The notes under the pieces were generated by a model that searched no databases, was not told where the DNA came from, and saw nothing but the letters and a program-made list of their open reading frames with translations. The position numbers and the translations under genes were made by a program. From Plasmopara viticola (Eukaryota > Oomycota > Peronosporomycetes > Peronosporales > Peronosporaceae), in contig MBPM02000028.1 in NCBI GenBank assembly GCA_001695595.3, forward strand, positions 496,001-560,000: a stretch of 64,000 bases of DNA, read 5' to 3'. Below are positions 22,334 to 34,189 of the stretch, piece by piece (the stretch's first letter is position 1; every line of letters starts with the position of its first letter).

Positions 22334-23861
22334 GCTACATTACTGAACACCGGTGTTTTTTGTGTCACGAACCAAAAGATGAGACTGAGACGAAATAGCC
22401 ATTTCAATTCTTGAAATAAAACGTGAGGCTACAAATTTTACACGGCCGCAAGTTTATACACTGACTTATTCGAAAGCATACTTATCTATCACATCCTTTT
22501 GTCGAGTGCTACTGACAAAGTTCTACTTGTTGAATACATTTATTGCGCGTTCTTCTGTATGCATTGCACACCACCTCAATAATACTTAATGTCTTGTAAT
22601 GTGATCACCCTTTCGACAACACGGAACGGCTGGAGAATCTTGCCGATGGCTCTGCCCAGGATAGACTTTTCTTTATGATGCTCGCAGCTATGATTCGGCA
22701 ACAATACACTAAAGTCGTCATATTATAGAATCACGCCAGCATATCTAAAGAGAAACAATAAACTGCGCAGCCAATTAAAGATACATGTGAGGCTAGGGCA
22801 TATAAACACGAATACCGTCAGCACAATGTTGTAGGCTTTGATAACTGACAGGTGAAGGACCGAATACCACGTAAAGAAATGTCGCAGAAGTGCCAAAATA
22901 GCATCATAAAGCACCGCACAATACATTCATTTTGCACTTGCTGAAGCCACACGACTGTGGATGCACTTGCGCTCTTCTTTTATATCATTCTCGTAAATTA
23001 TGACATGGCATCAGACGATGGGGATTTGGTAAGTATTCAAGCAGATATGTAGAAAAAAGTATACGCTGTGTTGACATATAACGAAGATGCTGAAGATAAT
23101 AAAAAAATAGTTGCCTCGCGCGCCGAATAAAGCGCGGCCACCATAATTCGAGCAAAATTTAGTTGAGCGCGTTGGGCAGAGGTTCACTCTCAAATGCGTT
23201 CATCGCTTAAGGAGTTTCGTTGATTTGTCCACAATCTTACTACGTGCAGGGACTATATCGCGATGTAATTGCGAGGCGATCGACCTCGACAAACTTAGAT
23301 AAGTTGGTTTTTTCTTCGGACAGTGAAGTTTGAGGCTACTAACAACTGATCATGTTCAATTCGTCAACATCGTTCACCAGATTCACACGTACCGTGAATT
23401 GCTACTGGTATACCGCGACGGATGAAACGAACGGTATATCAAGAGAGCCAATTCGCAGTCTAACTGTGATGACAAGATAGTTTGAGATTTAATGTGGTTC
23501 TTTTTCCCTGTTTATTAATCTATCAAATTTATGTGTGTACCTTACAATTCAAATCACTTTTTATACTTTCAAGCTATTTTACGGCGCGGTATCCAGCGGC
23601 ACACTGGCCGGCGTGCTAGTCAAATGTATACTTGGTAAATATGATGGTTCTGGATGTTTCAACACAAGCTTTCGTATCTGTGCTCGCTCTGTCCACCACA
23701 TATCAATACCTATGCTGTCTCTGGTAACTCGTATCAGACAACATTGGTACACCCACCACAGCTAACCCAGTGCATCCTTCCACCATGGACTCCACTTCCA
23801 ATTTTCTATTCAGCAATCAAATGGTAGCATAACCTCCCATAGACATTGCTATCCATCTTCC
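22334..23861. other. no recognisable gene
   Basis: About 1.5 kb of AT-rich DNA. It contains only short hydrophobic-looking frames of no known family, which AT-rich DNA produces by chance. Separates the AOX pair from the elicitin-like pseudogene. Confidence 0.55.
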
Positions 23862-24657
23862 ATGAAGCTCGTCGCCATTACCTCTGCTACCGCAGTCGTT
23901 ACTGTCACCTCCGCCGATCCGTGCGATGTGGCATCGCTTTGAAAGCTTTTGACTTCTGAAGCCACGACGACTTGCGACGCTGCCTCGGGCTACGCGGTGA
24001 CTTCGCTGACAGCCCCGACAGAAGAACAGTTGGTGACCATGTGCTTTAATAATTCGTTTCAGTCTGTAAGCTCACAAATTGAAACTATCGCTTCCTCAGA
24101 GTGTACGTTCGGCAAGTTCGCTCTGTATGCCGATTTGCAAACCCCACTAACCGACTTCTGCGAATACAGCCGGTCCTCTGACACGAATGTTGCTCAAATG
24201 AAAAACTCATCTGCTACTGACGGTTAAATTAGCGTCTCGCACGATTTTTTACCTACTCTGACACTTGCCATTGTGACGGACTCGGACGAGACAACCATTA
24301 CTCCCACGACATCCTTAATCGATCCAAGCTTGACTTTTCAGGATTCCTCATCTGATTCATTCGTCACTCCTACATCTTTGAACAATGATCCGACCGCGTT
24401 ACCCATAAAATCCGCAAGAAAGCATACTGTGAATCCCTCGACGCCGTCGATGGATGCGACCACCAAGACACCATCTACATATCAAAATACGATGCTAGAA
24501 ACAGAGTCGGCTTCGGAGGACTTGACCACTTTGCAGGGTCTGCCATCTTCTTAGCGCCAGGACGGCCACTTTGCAACTCTAGAAAGGCAGCAGCGCCAGT
24601 TTCGCCGCAATCTCTACCGTTGTCATTTTAGTGGCGGTAGTTGTTCAATTTTTTTAA
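23862..24657 (+). pseudogene. elicitin-like protein pseudogene (GPI-anchored type)
   Basis: Elicitins are small secreted sterol-binding proteins found in oomycetes; many plants recognise them. The ATG at 23862 opens a signal-peptide-like MKLVAITSATAVVTV ending in SADPC. An in-frame TGA at 23940-23942 breaks the frame just after the first Cys. The rest of the domain is readable: TTCDAASGY, LTAPTEEQLVTMC, SSECTF and DFCEYS. Only five of the six expected Cys are present; the one after 'TMC' is replaced in NNSFQS. A TAA follows at 24225, then a Ser/Thr-rich stretch to about 24551, and in another frame (24592-24657) a hydrophobic tail like a GPI-anchor signal (STVVILVAVVV). Two stops, one frame change and a lost Cys make this a decayed gene of the larger, wall/membrane-attached elicitin-like class. 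Confidence 0.82.
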
Positions 24658-25724
24658 ACTTATGCCGGATGAATTTATTTTGAACAATACACGGTGCTCT
24701 AGTTTGTGAGCCACTGATCCCGAGATATATCATAGCTCAATAGAAATCACTATCAAAGAGGCTATTGCTCATAATCATGCCGGGAGCATTTGGCCACCTT
24801 ACATTAAAATATGCATATACAAGGCCAAATGTAAGTGGTCGACAATTTTTGCCTGATAGGCTTCAATGACGATCAAGATACTCGCACTGGTATATTTATT
24901 ACCGGCTCGCACACTCTCAGTTTGATAAATTCTCGTCCGACGGTAAGACCATTCAAAGATGTTTTGTTATTGCTCAGATAAGGATTTGTTAGCAAAGCGT
25001 CAATGCGCAGTTCTTACAAGCTCAGGATGGAGAAGATGTGAATGCTAAAAGAGCTTTTTCCGGCCATTCGGCAAGCGACAATATAATAAAAAGAGGATGA
25101 CCATTCAAAGCAGATGTGTGAAGCTCCGACATCTCGGTCAGAAGTTGACGGTCATGCCGCATGTCAATAACAATGCAGTTACAATAATTGAATCTTGGGC
25201 TAAGACACAATAGCCAATATGTAGCAAAAAAAAGGCCATACACTTAGCGTTGTGCTTAATTAAACCTAAAAAGGGTGAAAGTGTGCGCCCGGCTCGCGAG
25301 GTAATATAATTTTGAATTCACAAAAACGATAAAGGCACTATTAATTATAGCATTGGTTCTTAATACCCGGATAAGTTTGCATATATTCCACTAGTCAGCG
25401 ATCCTGCAAATCATTTAAAAGTACACTTTATCGCATGTATGAGCTGCGTTTAACCAAGAACGAACACATTCAAGTCTTCTTGAGCATGCTGCAACAAGTG
25501 AGTAAGTAAAAAAAACGCGAATACCTCGACCAAAATTTGGGTATTTTGATTACGTTCAGCACCATCCTTGCTACAATATTGCCACTCATTAAGAAAAAAT
25601 TGCAGAATTATCGAATATAGACACACTATCGCCACTCGTTAAGGCCTGTATAAAAAATCGCAGATTTGTTTATTGTGCTCCAAAATTATAATAGTAGGAC
25701 AACACAGCAGCATATTTGAGCTCA
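24658..25724. other. no recognisable gene
   Basis: AT-rich DNA between the elicitin-like pseudogene and the Mutator-like element. No protein motif was found on either strand. Confidence 0.5.
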
Positions 25725-25732
25725 ATAAATAA

Positions 25733-25836
25733 GAGAATTGTCAAGAATCCCTCAGTTTTTGGTAAAAATCTCTCACTTTGGGCTGGAGGGGGTCTCCACT
25801 GCTAATGCGAGGCTCTCATTGGCTCTCGTAACGAAA
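25733..25836 (+). repeat. left terminal inverted repeat of the MULE
   Basis: Pairs with 26567-26672. The stretch from CCCTCAGTTTT at 25749 to ACGAAA at 25836 aligns with few mismatches; the outermost 16 bp match less well (GAATTGTCAAGAAT against GAATCGTTAAAAAAA). Confidence 0.8.
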
Positions 25837-25935
25837 CTTAGAAACCGCTATTAACCTCAACCCAACCGTCATGAATATGCTGCCCATTGACTTTACACTC
25901 ATGGTTTACAAGACTCTATTCGAAATTGGCGTTCT

Positions 25936-26247
25936 TCATGTACGCGCGTTATGTCCTACACCATGACTTAGCCTACAATTTCTTCTTTGCGGCTGTTCCA
26001 CTGTAATTTGAGCTAATACATGCTCAAGCTTTGAGGGCAGCCTTGTTGTTGATCTTGATGCTCTGCCACGCGCTTGCACAGGAGCGGGATCAGAGACATG
26101 CAACTCTGATGAAATTGCATTTAGATATTGGTGAATTTTTTGTCGACGATAAGGCGATGATTCGCCTTCATAAGTCTCGTGAAATGTTTGCCATTGGGAT
26201 GGTTTTCTGCCATGACGTTGCTGCCCATTGGTGATCTTAACCACCAA
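25936..26247 (-). pseudogene. MULE transposase C-terminal fragment with broken zinc knuckle
   Basis: The minus-strand frame reads RGRASRSTTRLPSKLEHVL, then RRNCRLSHGVGHNART and a stop. The pattern 'RGRP..STTRLPS..EH' followed by 'RRC..C...GHN.RTC' is the usual tail of Mutator-type transposases. The second Cys is replaced by Ser (CRLS), and the last Cys codon has become TGA (GHNART-stop). The catalytic DDE core is absent. This fragment, lying between the inverted ends, is what supports the MULE assignment. An overlapping frame (26121-26327, minus) has hydrophilic residues of no known match. Confidence 0.6.
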
Positions 26248-26566
26248 TGTGTATCAAAGTCAGCAACATCGAGGGCCCGATTTCCATGCGGAATATGGAT
26301 ATCGATGGCAGTCTTGGCTTCTTCCAAAGTGCTGTGGAAAGCTGTTGAGGAGGTGCGAGAGACATGCTGAGGATCAGTGTTGAGTAGAGTGCGTGTAAAG
26401 TAAATGGGCGGTGTAGCAGGAAAGGTTGTTTAGCGAACTGTAGTCTTATTGACTTGATGTTTTGTATGTGTTTCGACGAGCGATAGGATGGCGGCGCGCA
26501 GTTTTGCTACGCGCAAAACTATATAACGTGTAAATACATGTGGTGATTCGATTACGGTTTTCCGTA

Positions 26567-26672
26567 TTTCGTAGCGAGAGCCAATGAGAGCCTCGCATTA
26601 GCAGTGGAGACCCCCTCCAGCCCAAAATGAGGGATTTTTTCCGAAAACTGAGGGTTTTTTTAACGATTCCCG
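26567..26672 (-). repeat. right terminal inverted repeat of the MULE
   Basis: Reverse complement of 25733-25836. It begins with TTTCGTAGCGAGAGCC and ends ACGATTCCCG. Differences from the left end are mainly single substitutions and a run of extra A/T residues. Confidence 0.8.
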
Positions 26673-29087
26673 ATAACTAATTATATTATTGTATGTGATT
26701 CTTGTCAAATGCAGTTGTTTGGTATTCTGTAAAGTAGCTGCACTGCTAGAAAAGCGAAAAACCAGTTGAGGCTTCCCCGCCTTTTTCTGCCCTGCCCCAG
26801 TTATTGTTTTACAAGATTCGGCTGTATTTCTACGAACTATGCGTGTCACACGAGGTGGTGGTATTGCTATATCGTGCAGTACTTAGCACTGAGGAGTTAG
26901 CAGGAAATCAGTTTGTGATACAAATAAGAAACATCACTTGGTGTATATTAGTACAATAACCACGATAGGTAATTGTTGAAGGTTACAGGATTCAAATGTA
27001 ATTGTTTATTATGTACACCTCACAATTAAATATATAAGAGTTACATGATTACATGAAGCACAACTCTAAGAATTATACAGATAAAGATTTGCGCCTCGTT
27101 AAAGGTCCAAGTACAAAGCGAAGGCCGAATTCCTAAATCTATGCATTTTTAAAGCTGACAGCTACGGCAGTACAGCTGCATCTATTAGCATTTAATTATC
27201 CACACCTGAGTCGTTTGGAATGCTTAGGTCAAAATAGATACAAGACGGGCTGATTAAGGTAAGAGTCCTGCTTGGTCCTTAAAAGGTGTAATATATGGAT
27301 GCAATAAGACCCGACGCGATCAGGACTTATCTGAAGCTTTTTCTGATTGTAGAAATGCTCTGTAACAAAGGGCGTAAGAGTCTTCTGCCTTAATGTAAAA
27401 GAGCTTTCTTTAATCAAGCCGAAGGTGCTCAAGCAAGCGCGAAGAGCTTTGCAGAGGAAAAATAAAAAAAGATTCTGGTCTGGGTCAGAGAGGTAAGAAA
27501 GTGACCAAAAAATACGCATTGATGCTAATGGAGCAGCAGAGAGTACCTCTGGCCATTTCAAAGGTCGGAAGTGTGTACTCACGTCTTATGCGTTCCCTAC
27601 CTATGCCACCCACAACGAATTGGTCACGCGCGGGGACCTAACTAAGGTTTTTTTGCGCACCTTCGACATTTTTAATAAGGCCGTAAAGTGAACTTTAAAT
27701 TAAAACTTTACCTTTTTTGCGGCAAAGACCCAAAGACCAAGGCTTCATTGGGCTGTGCGGTCTCCATAGATTTAGCTATACTTATGTTTAGGAGGTAGAC
27801 CTGCGAGCTGTTGGGCACTTCATCCGTTGTGATACCCACCATTTGCGGCTGTGGTGTCACCAGCGCCAAGCACGCCAAGATCCAGCAAATTAAATCTCTA
27901 TGACCAATCTGTCGTCTAAAACGGCAGGCGTGGTGCGGCCTGCTTTGGAATAACTTAATGACGTTAAGCTTTAGGATAGAATAAAAGGCCGACGGGACTA
28001 AATTCGAAGAGCTTTGTAATCTTCAACACAAATCAAGCTTGCAAGCTGGTGTGCTAATAAGAGAATCGTGCAATGTTCAAGTAAGTTATGGTCTGTTGTG
28101 TTCATTCCAGGGCGTCAATAACCTATTTTGGCGCTCCATTGCTGCAGACAGACAGCCAAATGCTAGGTCTCTAATAGCAGAAAGACATGACAGGTCACGC
28201 TTTGCTTAATGACAGAAATAAGATTACACGCACCTTGAACCCAGTGGTGTGAAGTGTTTAAAATTTGATTGGCGTCGAACGCTGCTTAATTGTGAACCTG
28301 GATGCGAGGTCCGACCACATTTTAAGATATCGCTCGAGCAAAGCGCCACAAACCATGGATCGACTGAATATAAAGGACCGTAAGTGTCATTCGCTTTTCT
28401 GTCACCTGAACGCCGGTGTGTCATGAACTTGCCACACACAGAAGGCAAAATCTCTATCGGCAGGGACAATAGACCAAGTCGGTCAACGTGTTGGACATTG
28501 AAGAGTAGGAGATAAACGCTGATGGGATGAAGGACAACACTGAAGCGTAGAGTGGCACCTAAATTGATGAAAAAAGCTCGCCAATAGCAGTCTTCTCTGC
28601 AAACCAATGCTGGCATGGTTCAACACAGATTGGACAAGGACCTATCCCGACAAAACAGTGGTGCGAATGACATTTAAAGGTGTAAGATTTCGCTCTTCGT
28701 CATGGTTGGTGCCAAGTCAAGCATTATGTGCAAGGTGGTGTTGGTTTGCACACAGTGGTACGCACATCACTTAACGGTGCTCGTAATCGCTGCATGCCTT
28801 TGGTGGCACGGTTGGCGTTGAGCTAAAGCACAAAACGTGATGCCCAATAACCACACGTGGAGAGGCGCAGAGTTAACTGAGCAATGCTCGTAGTAGACAA
28901 CTTTCGATACATACTTTGAATAACGTGGTTGGCTTCCTGCCGAAATGTTAGAGGTGCGATCCTGCCAATGAACGTTCGTTTCATACTGAGCAGTGTACGC
29001 AAAAGCCAGCACACGCTGCATGGTGTGAACGGCGTGATTGACTTTAGCGATGTCATGAAAGGTGGTAATGACCGGTGCATAAAAGGA
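26673..29087. other. no recognisable gene
   Basis: 2.4 kb. Frames of 117-130 codons at 27229-27582 and 28224-28616 (both minus) have no motif. Probably old transposon or intergenic DNA. Confidence 0.45.
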
Positions 29088-29198
29088 GTAGAGACTGCGC
29101 TCACAGCATGTAGAGCTAGGTATTGTAGAGACTGCGCTCACAGCATGTAGAGCTAGGTATTGTAGAGACTGCGCTCACAGCATGTGCAGCTAGGTATG
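29088..29198. repeat. 37-bp minisatellite, three copies
   Basis: Three head-to-tail copies (29088-29124, 29125-29161, 29162-29198) of a unit starting GTAGAGACTGCGCTCACAGC and ending GCTAGGTATT. Copies 1 and 2 are identical; copy 3 differs at a few bases (TGTGCAGC for TGTAGAGC). A related partial unit (TAGACCCAGGTATTGTG) occurs once more near 29280. Confidence 0.95.
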
Positions 29199-31091
29199 GT
29201 AAGATGTAGCTGATTTCAAGGACGTATCCACGTGGCGCGGAGCATTATCCACTGAGCAACGATAATGCCGGCTGCATATGTAGACCCAGGTATTGTGCGT
29301 GACACTTGGGATGCCCGTAGATTTGCATCGGACCATTAAAGAAGGCTCATCAAGGACAATATTCGCTGCATATCCAGTTAAAAGGTCTTCAAGGTCCTTA
29401 CACTCTGACGCACATAAAGCAGTACGTAGTATGCTGAGCGGGGTCGCTCGTGAGCAGATTTTAAATGTCAATTTAGACTACAGTCTAGCATTGCACAATC
29501 GTGCCGGCACAAATACAAATACGACGCGAATATTTCATCGAGAGCGTCAGTCTTGTCGTGGAATAAAAGTTAGCGCAATTGTTTAGCACCCCGAAGGCTT
29601 TTGCACGGACATACGTCGAGGACGTGCTTACCTTGATGCAGGCAAGTGCGTCTGCAGGATAAATATTCTCTCCAGGCTGCTTTATTGAAAAATTTAATTC
29701 TGGTCAGGCATCGCTTAAGTCAAGGCCACTGTGGACTGGCCCATCTCGTTAAGTCATATAGGTTGAGGAAGTTGGAGCCTGACCACTTACTTACGCAAGT
29801 ACAGTTACGCAAAAATGGCTGGATCCCTAATCGATCTTATTTCAGAAGGGATACAGAACAAGATTGAGAAACACATCAACAAAACGCATTCGACAAGTCG
29901 AAAACGGTCTGATACAATCGCCGATTCCTGCTTTTTCGGACCCGAATTGATCTCTTTTTGTTGTCTGTGACGCGTTTTAAGTACATCGAGAATGCACCGA
30001 TAAGCAGATGCCGAGGATTGAGATTCATAAATCGCATTTGAAATTTGAGAGCTTCAACTGTCGGGAAGAAATGTTTTGTCCGTGACAAAGCGGTTAAGTA
30101 TGCTCTTGTCTAGTGTAAAGTTAATTTGGCGAAGTATAAGCTATTCGTGATCACAATTATTATCGCGTCACTCCGCACTGCGACACACCTTTCGCAATAT
30201 ATTATTAGATGTCTTTTTTGGGAAGTATAATGCGTAATCGTGCCATACAAACTATCAGCTAGTCATTATTTGTTTTCGGTCAGGAAGTTTGTTGAACGTC
30301 TTGGAATTTTAGCCTTTTCACCATATACGTGCCGTAAGACACCACACAAAGTCTTTGACTTGCTCACGCAATGTTGAAAGGCTGATGTCAGCAAACTGCT
30401 CGACTAGTGGTTACAACCCTAACTAGAAGCCACTTAAAAACGTGGTTTATTCAACAAAACTCACGGGTCGCAAAATCTTGACATAAAATCTACCCCGTTA
30501 CATACCTCCCTTCGCAGACCTAAGTATATTAAAACATCCGATCAAAATTTATATGCAAAGGTGGTAATAACGTTGAACAACGAGATAGTTCAAATGTTCG
30601 GGTCATTTGAAATAACCAATACAAATTTCAAAAGATTATCCTAACACCTCTCAGCCGTGTTAGCCTCAGTTTTTAAGGCTCCACTTGAAGTGTGTTCGGG
30701 AAATGTTGAGATTTTGCTTGCCAGAAAGCTGCTTATGCATGAAAGACTCGAGAAAAACCTCTTTACTTTTTTGGGTGGGAACTTGCGTCCGTGCCCTGTC
30801 TCCCCCGCCACCTTCGCTTTTTAGCGATACAGATTGCGATATGGGCAATGTGCACTACAGCGAGCACGACGCTGTAAGATCAGCCACATCGCTAAGACAA
30901 ATGCTCGAAAAGATGTTTACTTTGTCGTCAAACTCACAGGCCATGCTGAAGGCATCGCTCAAAATGGCATAGCCCTCCCATGATAAGGTCTGATTTGCGA
31001 GGTTCTTGTTATTGTGACCAAAAGGAAAAATTTAGGACATAATTGACAGATTTTAGTGCTTTTTTGGGTCATCCAGTGGTTTACATTACTC
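29199..31091. other. no recognisable gene
   Basis: A 95-codon plus-strand frame at 30685-30972 ends in a helical stretch (SLRQMLEKMFTLSSNSQ). It could be part of a retroelement gag, but the signal is weak. Nothing else is readable. Confidence 0.4.
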
Positions 31092-31105
31092 ATATGTGAC
31101 TCGCT

Positions 31106-31410
31106 TTTTCGGAAAAGGTTGGGGTGACGCCCTCCTTCCAAGCGCGGGGACCAAATGCTCGCGCGCTTCGGGCAGGTACTCTCGGGCATCTGCAGGTCTC
31201 TAACGAGTCTCACCCTCGACGCGACGGTCTCCAGCACCAGGGCGCCACCTGGGCTCTTACCAAGTCAGAACTACACAAAATAATGAAAGACCCTCACGGC
31301 CCGCCGAACGAGATCCGACGTATGCGGACACCACTCTATGCCGTGGACTAGCCATAGAGCCTAGCACGTGCATAACTTGGCCACGCGATAACATAATACA
31401 ATACAATACA
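31106..31410 (+). mobile_element. SINE copy 1
   Basis: Starts TTTTCGGAAAAGGTTGGGG and ends in an ATACAATACAATACA tail. Flanked by a perfect 14-bp duplication ATATGTGACTCGCT (31092-31105 and 31411-31424). A deletion of roughly 25 bp relative to the other copies removes the 'GGTGCTGGCTGCACTG' part near 31300. Confidence 0.9.
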
Positions 31411-31424
31411 ATATGTGACTCGCT

Positions 31425-31916
31425 CATCGTCGGTATGCCGCCGTCCCGTAAGAGGTCTGCTTGCTCTATGAACAACGGGTGCGACGAAGTTGAGAAAGAG
31501 TTCCAGGAAAGATACTGCTGGGCCAAAACAGGCCATGGAAATGAGCAGTTTGCTCATCTGCTTTGACCACTGCGAGACCTCTTCGGATGCTTCTCCTCGC
31601 GTGGCATCGTTACATGAATCTTCGCTTAAAGGTAGCTAAAAGATGGAGACAAGTTTAATTTGCACAAGGATGGAAATAACTTTGGGCACATCCCAACACC
31701 ATCACCATCAGAGTTAGTCGAAATTTTTTGTTTAGGTGCACGACTTTCCGAGATTAAACGAAATACATTGCGTTTATGAACTTAAAGGCTAATGTGCTCA
31801 CTAGGTGTTTTAGAGACAAACCACCTCCGACTATAATTAATGCCATCTCAGGTGAATGTTTTAAACGCGGTCATGGAGTCAGTTCTACCATATACCAGCG
31901 TGCAGCCAAACGAGGC
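31425..31916. other. spacer between SINE copies 1 and 2
   Basis: Unique AT-rich DNA. Copies 1 and 2 are in opposite orientation, so this 0.5-kb spacer sits in the loop of a ~300-bp inverted repeat. Confidence 0.5.
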
Positions 31917-31928
31917 GCCTATTACTTG

Positions 31929-32251
31929 AAATGTAATGTAATGTATTACGTTATCGCGTTGCCAAGTTATGCACGTGCTAGGCTCAGTCTGGCTAATCCA
32001 CGGCATAGAGTGGTGTCCGCATACGTCGGGTCTCGTTCGGCGGGCAGTGAATCCAGCACCGAGGTCGTGAGGGTCTTCCATTTTTTTTAGCTCTGACTTG
32101 GTAAGAGCCCAGGTGGCCTGGTGCTGGAGACCGTCGCGTCGAGGGTGAGACTCGTTAGAGACCTGCAGATGCGGGAGAGCACCTGCCCGAAGCGCGCGAG
32201 CATTTAGCCCCGCGCTTGGAAGGAGGGCGTCACCCCAACCTTTTCCGAGAT
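31929..32251 (-). mobile_element. SINE copy 2
   Basis: Full-length copy in reverse orientation, bounded by the perfect 12-bp duplication GCCTATTACTTG (31917-31928 and 32252-32263). Its tail is the most altered (ATGTAATGTAATGTATT). It has a 3-bp deletion at the GGCGCC site and another near the T-run. Confidence 0.9.
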
Positions 32252-32263
32252 GCCTATTACTTG

Positions 32264-33907
32264 CAGGGCGTAGCCGTTTCAATGGTTCTCGCAAGGTTTG
32301 TGAAGCGAAATATCTGCGCCACTTTTGTGAAACTTCTGGTGCCTTTGAGAGTGCCTTTGCGTCACAACGAGCTCTTAGTAAGAGTATCAATGATCTTGTT
32401 GTTTAAGATGCGCTAGAGAAGACCGCTTCCGCTAACGCCTTGAGGAAATAGCAGGTGCTGTGTGACCGTGTATACGCGCTTAGGATGACTATCGAGATCA
32501 GCTCTGATGGTCGGGCCATAATTTTTTTGAACCTTTCGTTTCATTTAGCAAGACGGGGGATCTTTTATTAACGTGACCCATGAGCTTTATGATCGGACCG
32601 ACCGCCGTGTTACTCTGCGCGAAGTCTCTGAACTTCGTGGAGAAGACGCTTTAGTTCTTGTGCGTGGCCACCTGTCTCAGGAAGTTTGAATACGAGTAGC
32701 CGCCGTATAGCATTTGAACTCATCTCACCATCAGGGTTAATTGCCGTGAAAAGGCTTTGAAGAGCTGTGGGGGGGCATTTTAAAACTTATGTGAGAATAT
32801 GAGAAGACAAATCTTACAAAATCCTTCTAGTCCATCGATATTGGATGCTTCTTTAAAGAAGTCGATTTATAAGCAGCAGGTTTGTTTTTGTGGCAGATTT
32901 CACGTCGTACAATACTTAGCCTACCACTCAGTTCTGTGTGGACATCATCCCGTAAACGACCTCAGATACGTCCAAACTAGCTTCGTGGACGTGCAGACAC
33001 GCGTGAAGCATCATGTATCTCCCGATATATTGTACTTTTGGTTTCCAGGCTCCGGTAAAATGACTAAAACCATGTTTGTTTGTTCTATTCTCCAGTGTAG
33101 CATACTGTCTGCTCACCCAGAGCGATGCAATTTCGATCGCTGGCGAGGGGTTGACAAATATGCTTTATAATATTTTTTCTGCGTTGAAAAGCTGCACTGA
33201 AGGCTCGAAATTGGCATCGGTTATATTTGCATGACAAAATACGCTTAAATCGGATCGTCCAGCCGTACTGACGTGATTCAACCCACTTGCCTGCATGAGT
33301 ACTGAATTTGCAAGGCTTGTATTCAATAAGTAGTCAATTTTCCGCAAAGAGAGACAGCTACCTCGCAATCTCTTAAGACAAGTCGGGCATATTTATTACG
33401 GCCCTCCAAATGCATGGTCTGAAAAGACCACAAATAGCTTAAGCACCAAAAGGTGTACTCGGAACTTTGCCAGTGCGTAACTAGGAATTGTTTTTTTTAC
33501 GCCATATAATATATTTCAATTGACAGTTCTTAGCTGTCTAAGCTGAAGTGAGATATTTAAGTTGACATCAAGCCAATTGAAATTAGTGTGTCACGAGACG
33601 AATGCTCCTTGTCGTTGAGTTGCTGTGAGCTCATACATACCGACTTTGCCAAAGGCAAATGATTGCATGGTGTATTTGCAGTCATCTTTGTCCACAATAT
33701 CAAAAAAGGTGCAACTAGCCCATGCCTGTATTCGGATGAACAATTTAACAAAACATACACAAACGCCCCTTCCAGACAAAGGCGCATTACCTATCAGTAT
33801 GTCAGAGTATATGCTGTTCGGCGCTAGATGGATACTATCGAATCCGAGCGAGAAAGTCGGATATGACCCACACCTAAAGTGTTTCCATGGAAAAAGTAAG
33901 ATATGAC
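32264..33907. other. no recognisable gene; one inverted repeat unit
   Basis: No gene is seen. At 32957-33002, in reverse orientation, is one unit of the ~100-bp repeat described at 33908-34180 (its complement reads GTGTCTGCACGTCCACGAAG). Confidence 0.5.
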
Positions 33908-34180
33908 AAAAGGTGTCTGCACGTTCATGAAGCTAGATTGGATGCATCTGAACGTAGGAAAAACCGGCGCATCAAATGGAGAAGTATTTGCTAAATTACT
34001 CATAAAACACGTGTCTGTACGTCCAGGAAGCTAGGCTCGAGGTATCTGAGGCCGTAAGAAGAATTGGCGTTTTCATTGGAGCAGTAATCGCTAAGTTAAG
34101 CTCGAAACTTGTGTCTGTACGTCCGGAGTGCTAAATTGGATGTATTTGAGTCCGAAGGAAGAATTAGCGCTTCTTAGGCG
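33908..34180 (+). repeat. degenerate ~100-bp tandem repeat
   Basis: Three units start near 33911, 34011 and 34110 with GTGTCTGYACGTYC, followed by GAAGCTAGRTTGGATG-like sequence and GGAAGAATTRGCG-like sequence. The third is cut short at about 34180. Units are about 70-75% alike by eye. An inverted unit lies at 32957-33002. Confidence 0.7.
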
Positions 34181-34189
34181 ACCTTTATT

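Larger units (their letters stand above)
25733..26672. mobile_element. Mutator-like (MULE) DNA transposon, decayed, ~940 bp
   Basis: Two inverted ends of about 100 bp bracket the element; the inner 70 bp of each are almost identical (GGCTGGAGGGGGTCTCCACT on one side, its complement on the other). Possible 8-bp target duplications flank it: ATAAATAA at 25725 and ATAACTAA at 26673, one mismatch. Long inverted ends and an 8-9 bp duplication are typical of Mutator elements. Inside, on the minus strand, is the C-terminal end of a transposase with a zinc knuckle. The element is too short for a full transposase, so it is non-autonomous. Confidence 0.72.

Noticed and set aside
18430..25940. TGA stops at the place of conserved Cys codons in two zinc knuckles (gypsy gag, MULE), hinting that TGA might code for Cys
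   Set aside because: Intact genes here use TGC/TGT for Cys and end in TGA (for example the INCENP-like gene), and both elements are decayed. A one-base mutation from TGC/TGT to TGA is enough.
29088..29198. 37-bp repeats as a CRISPR array
   Set aside because: Units are directly adjacent with no spacers, and the DNA is eukaryotic.
31106..32251. Inverted SINE copies 1 and 2 as the two ends of one DNA transposon
   Set aside because: Each copy has its own separate target-site duplication, so they are two independent insertions.
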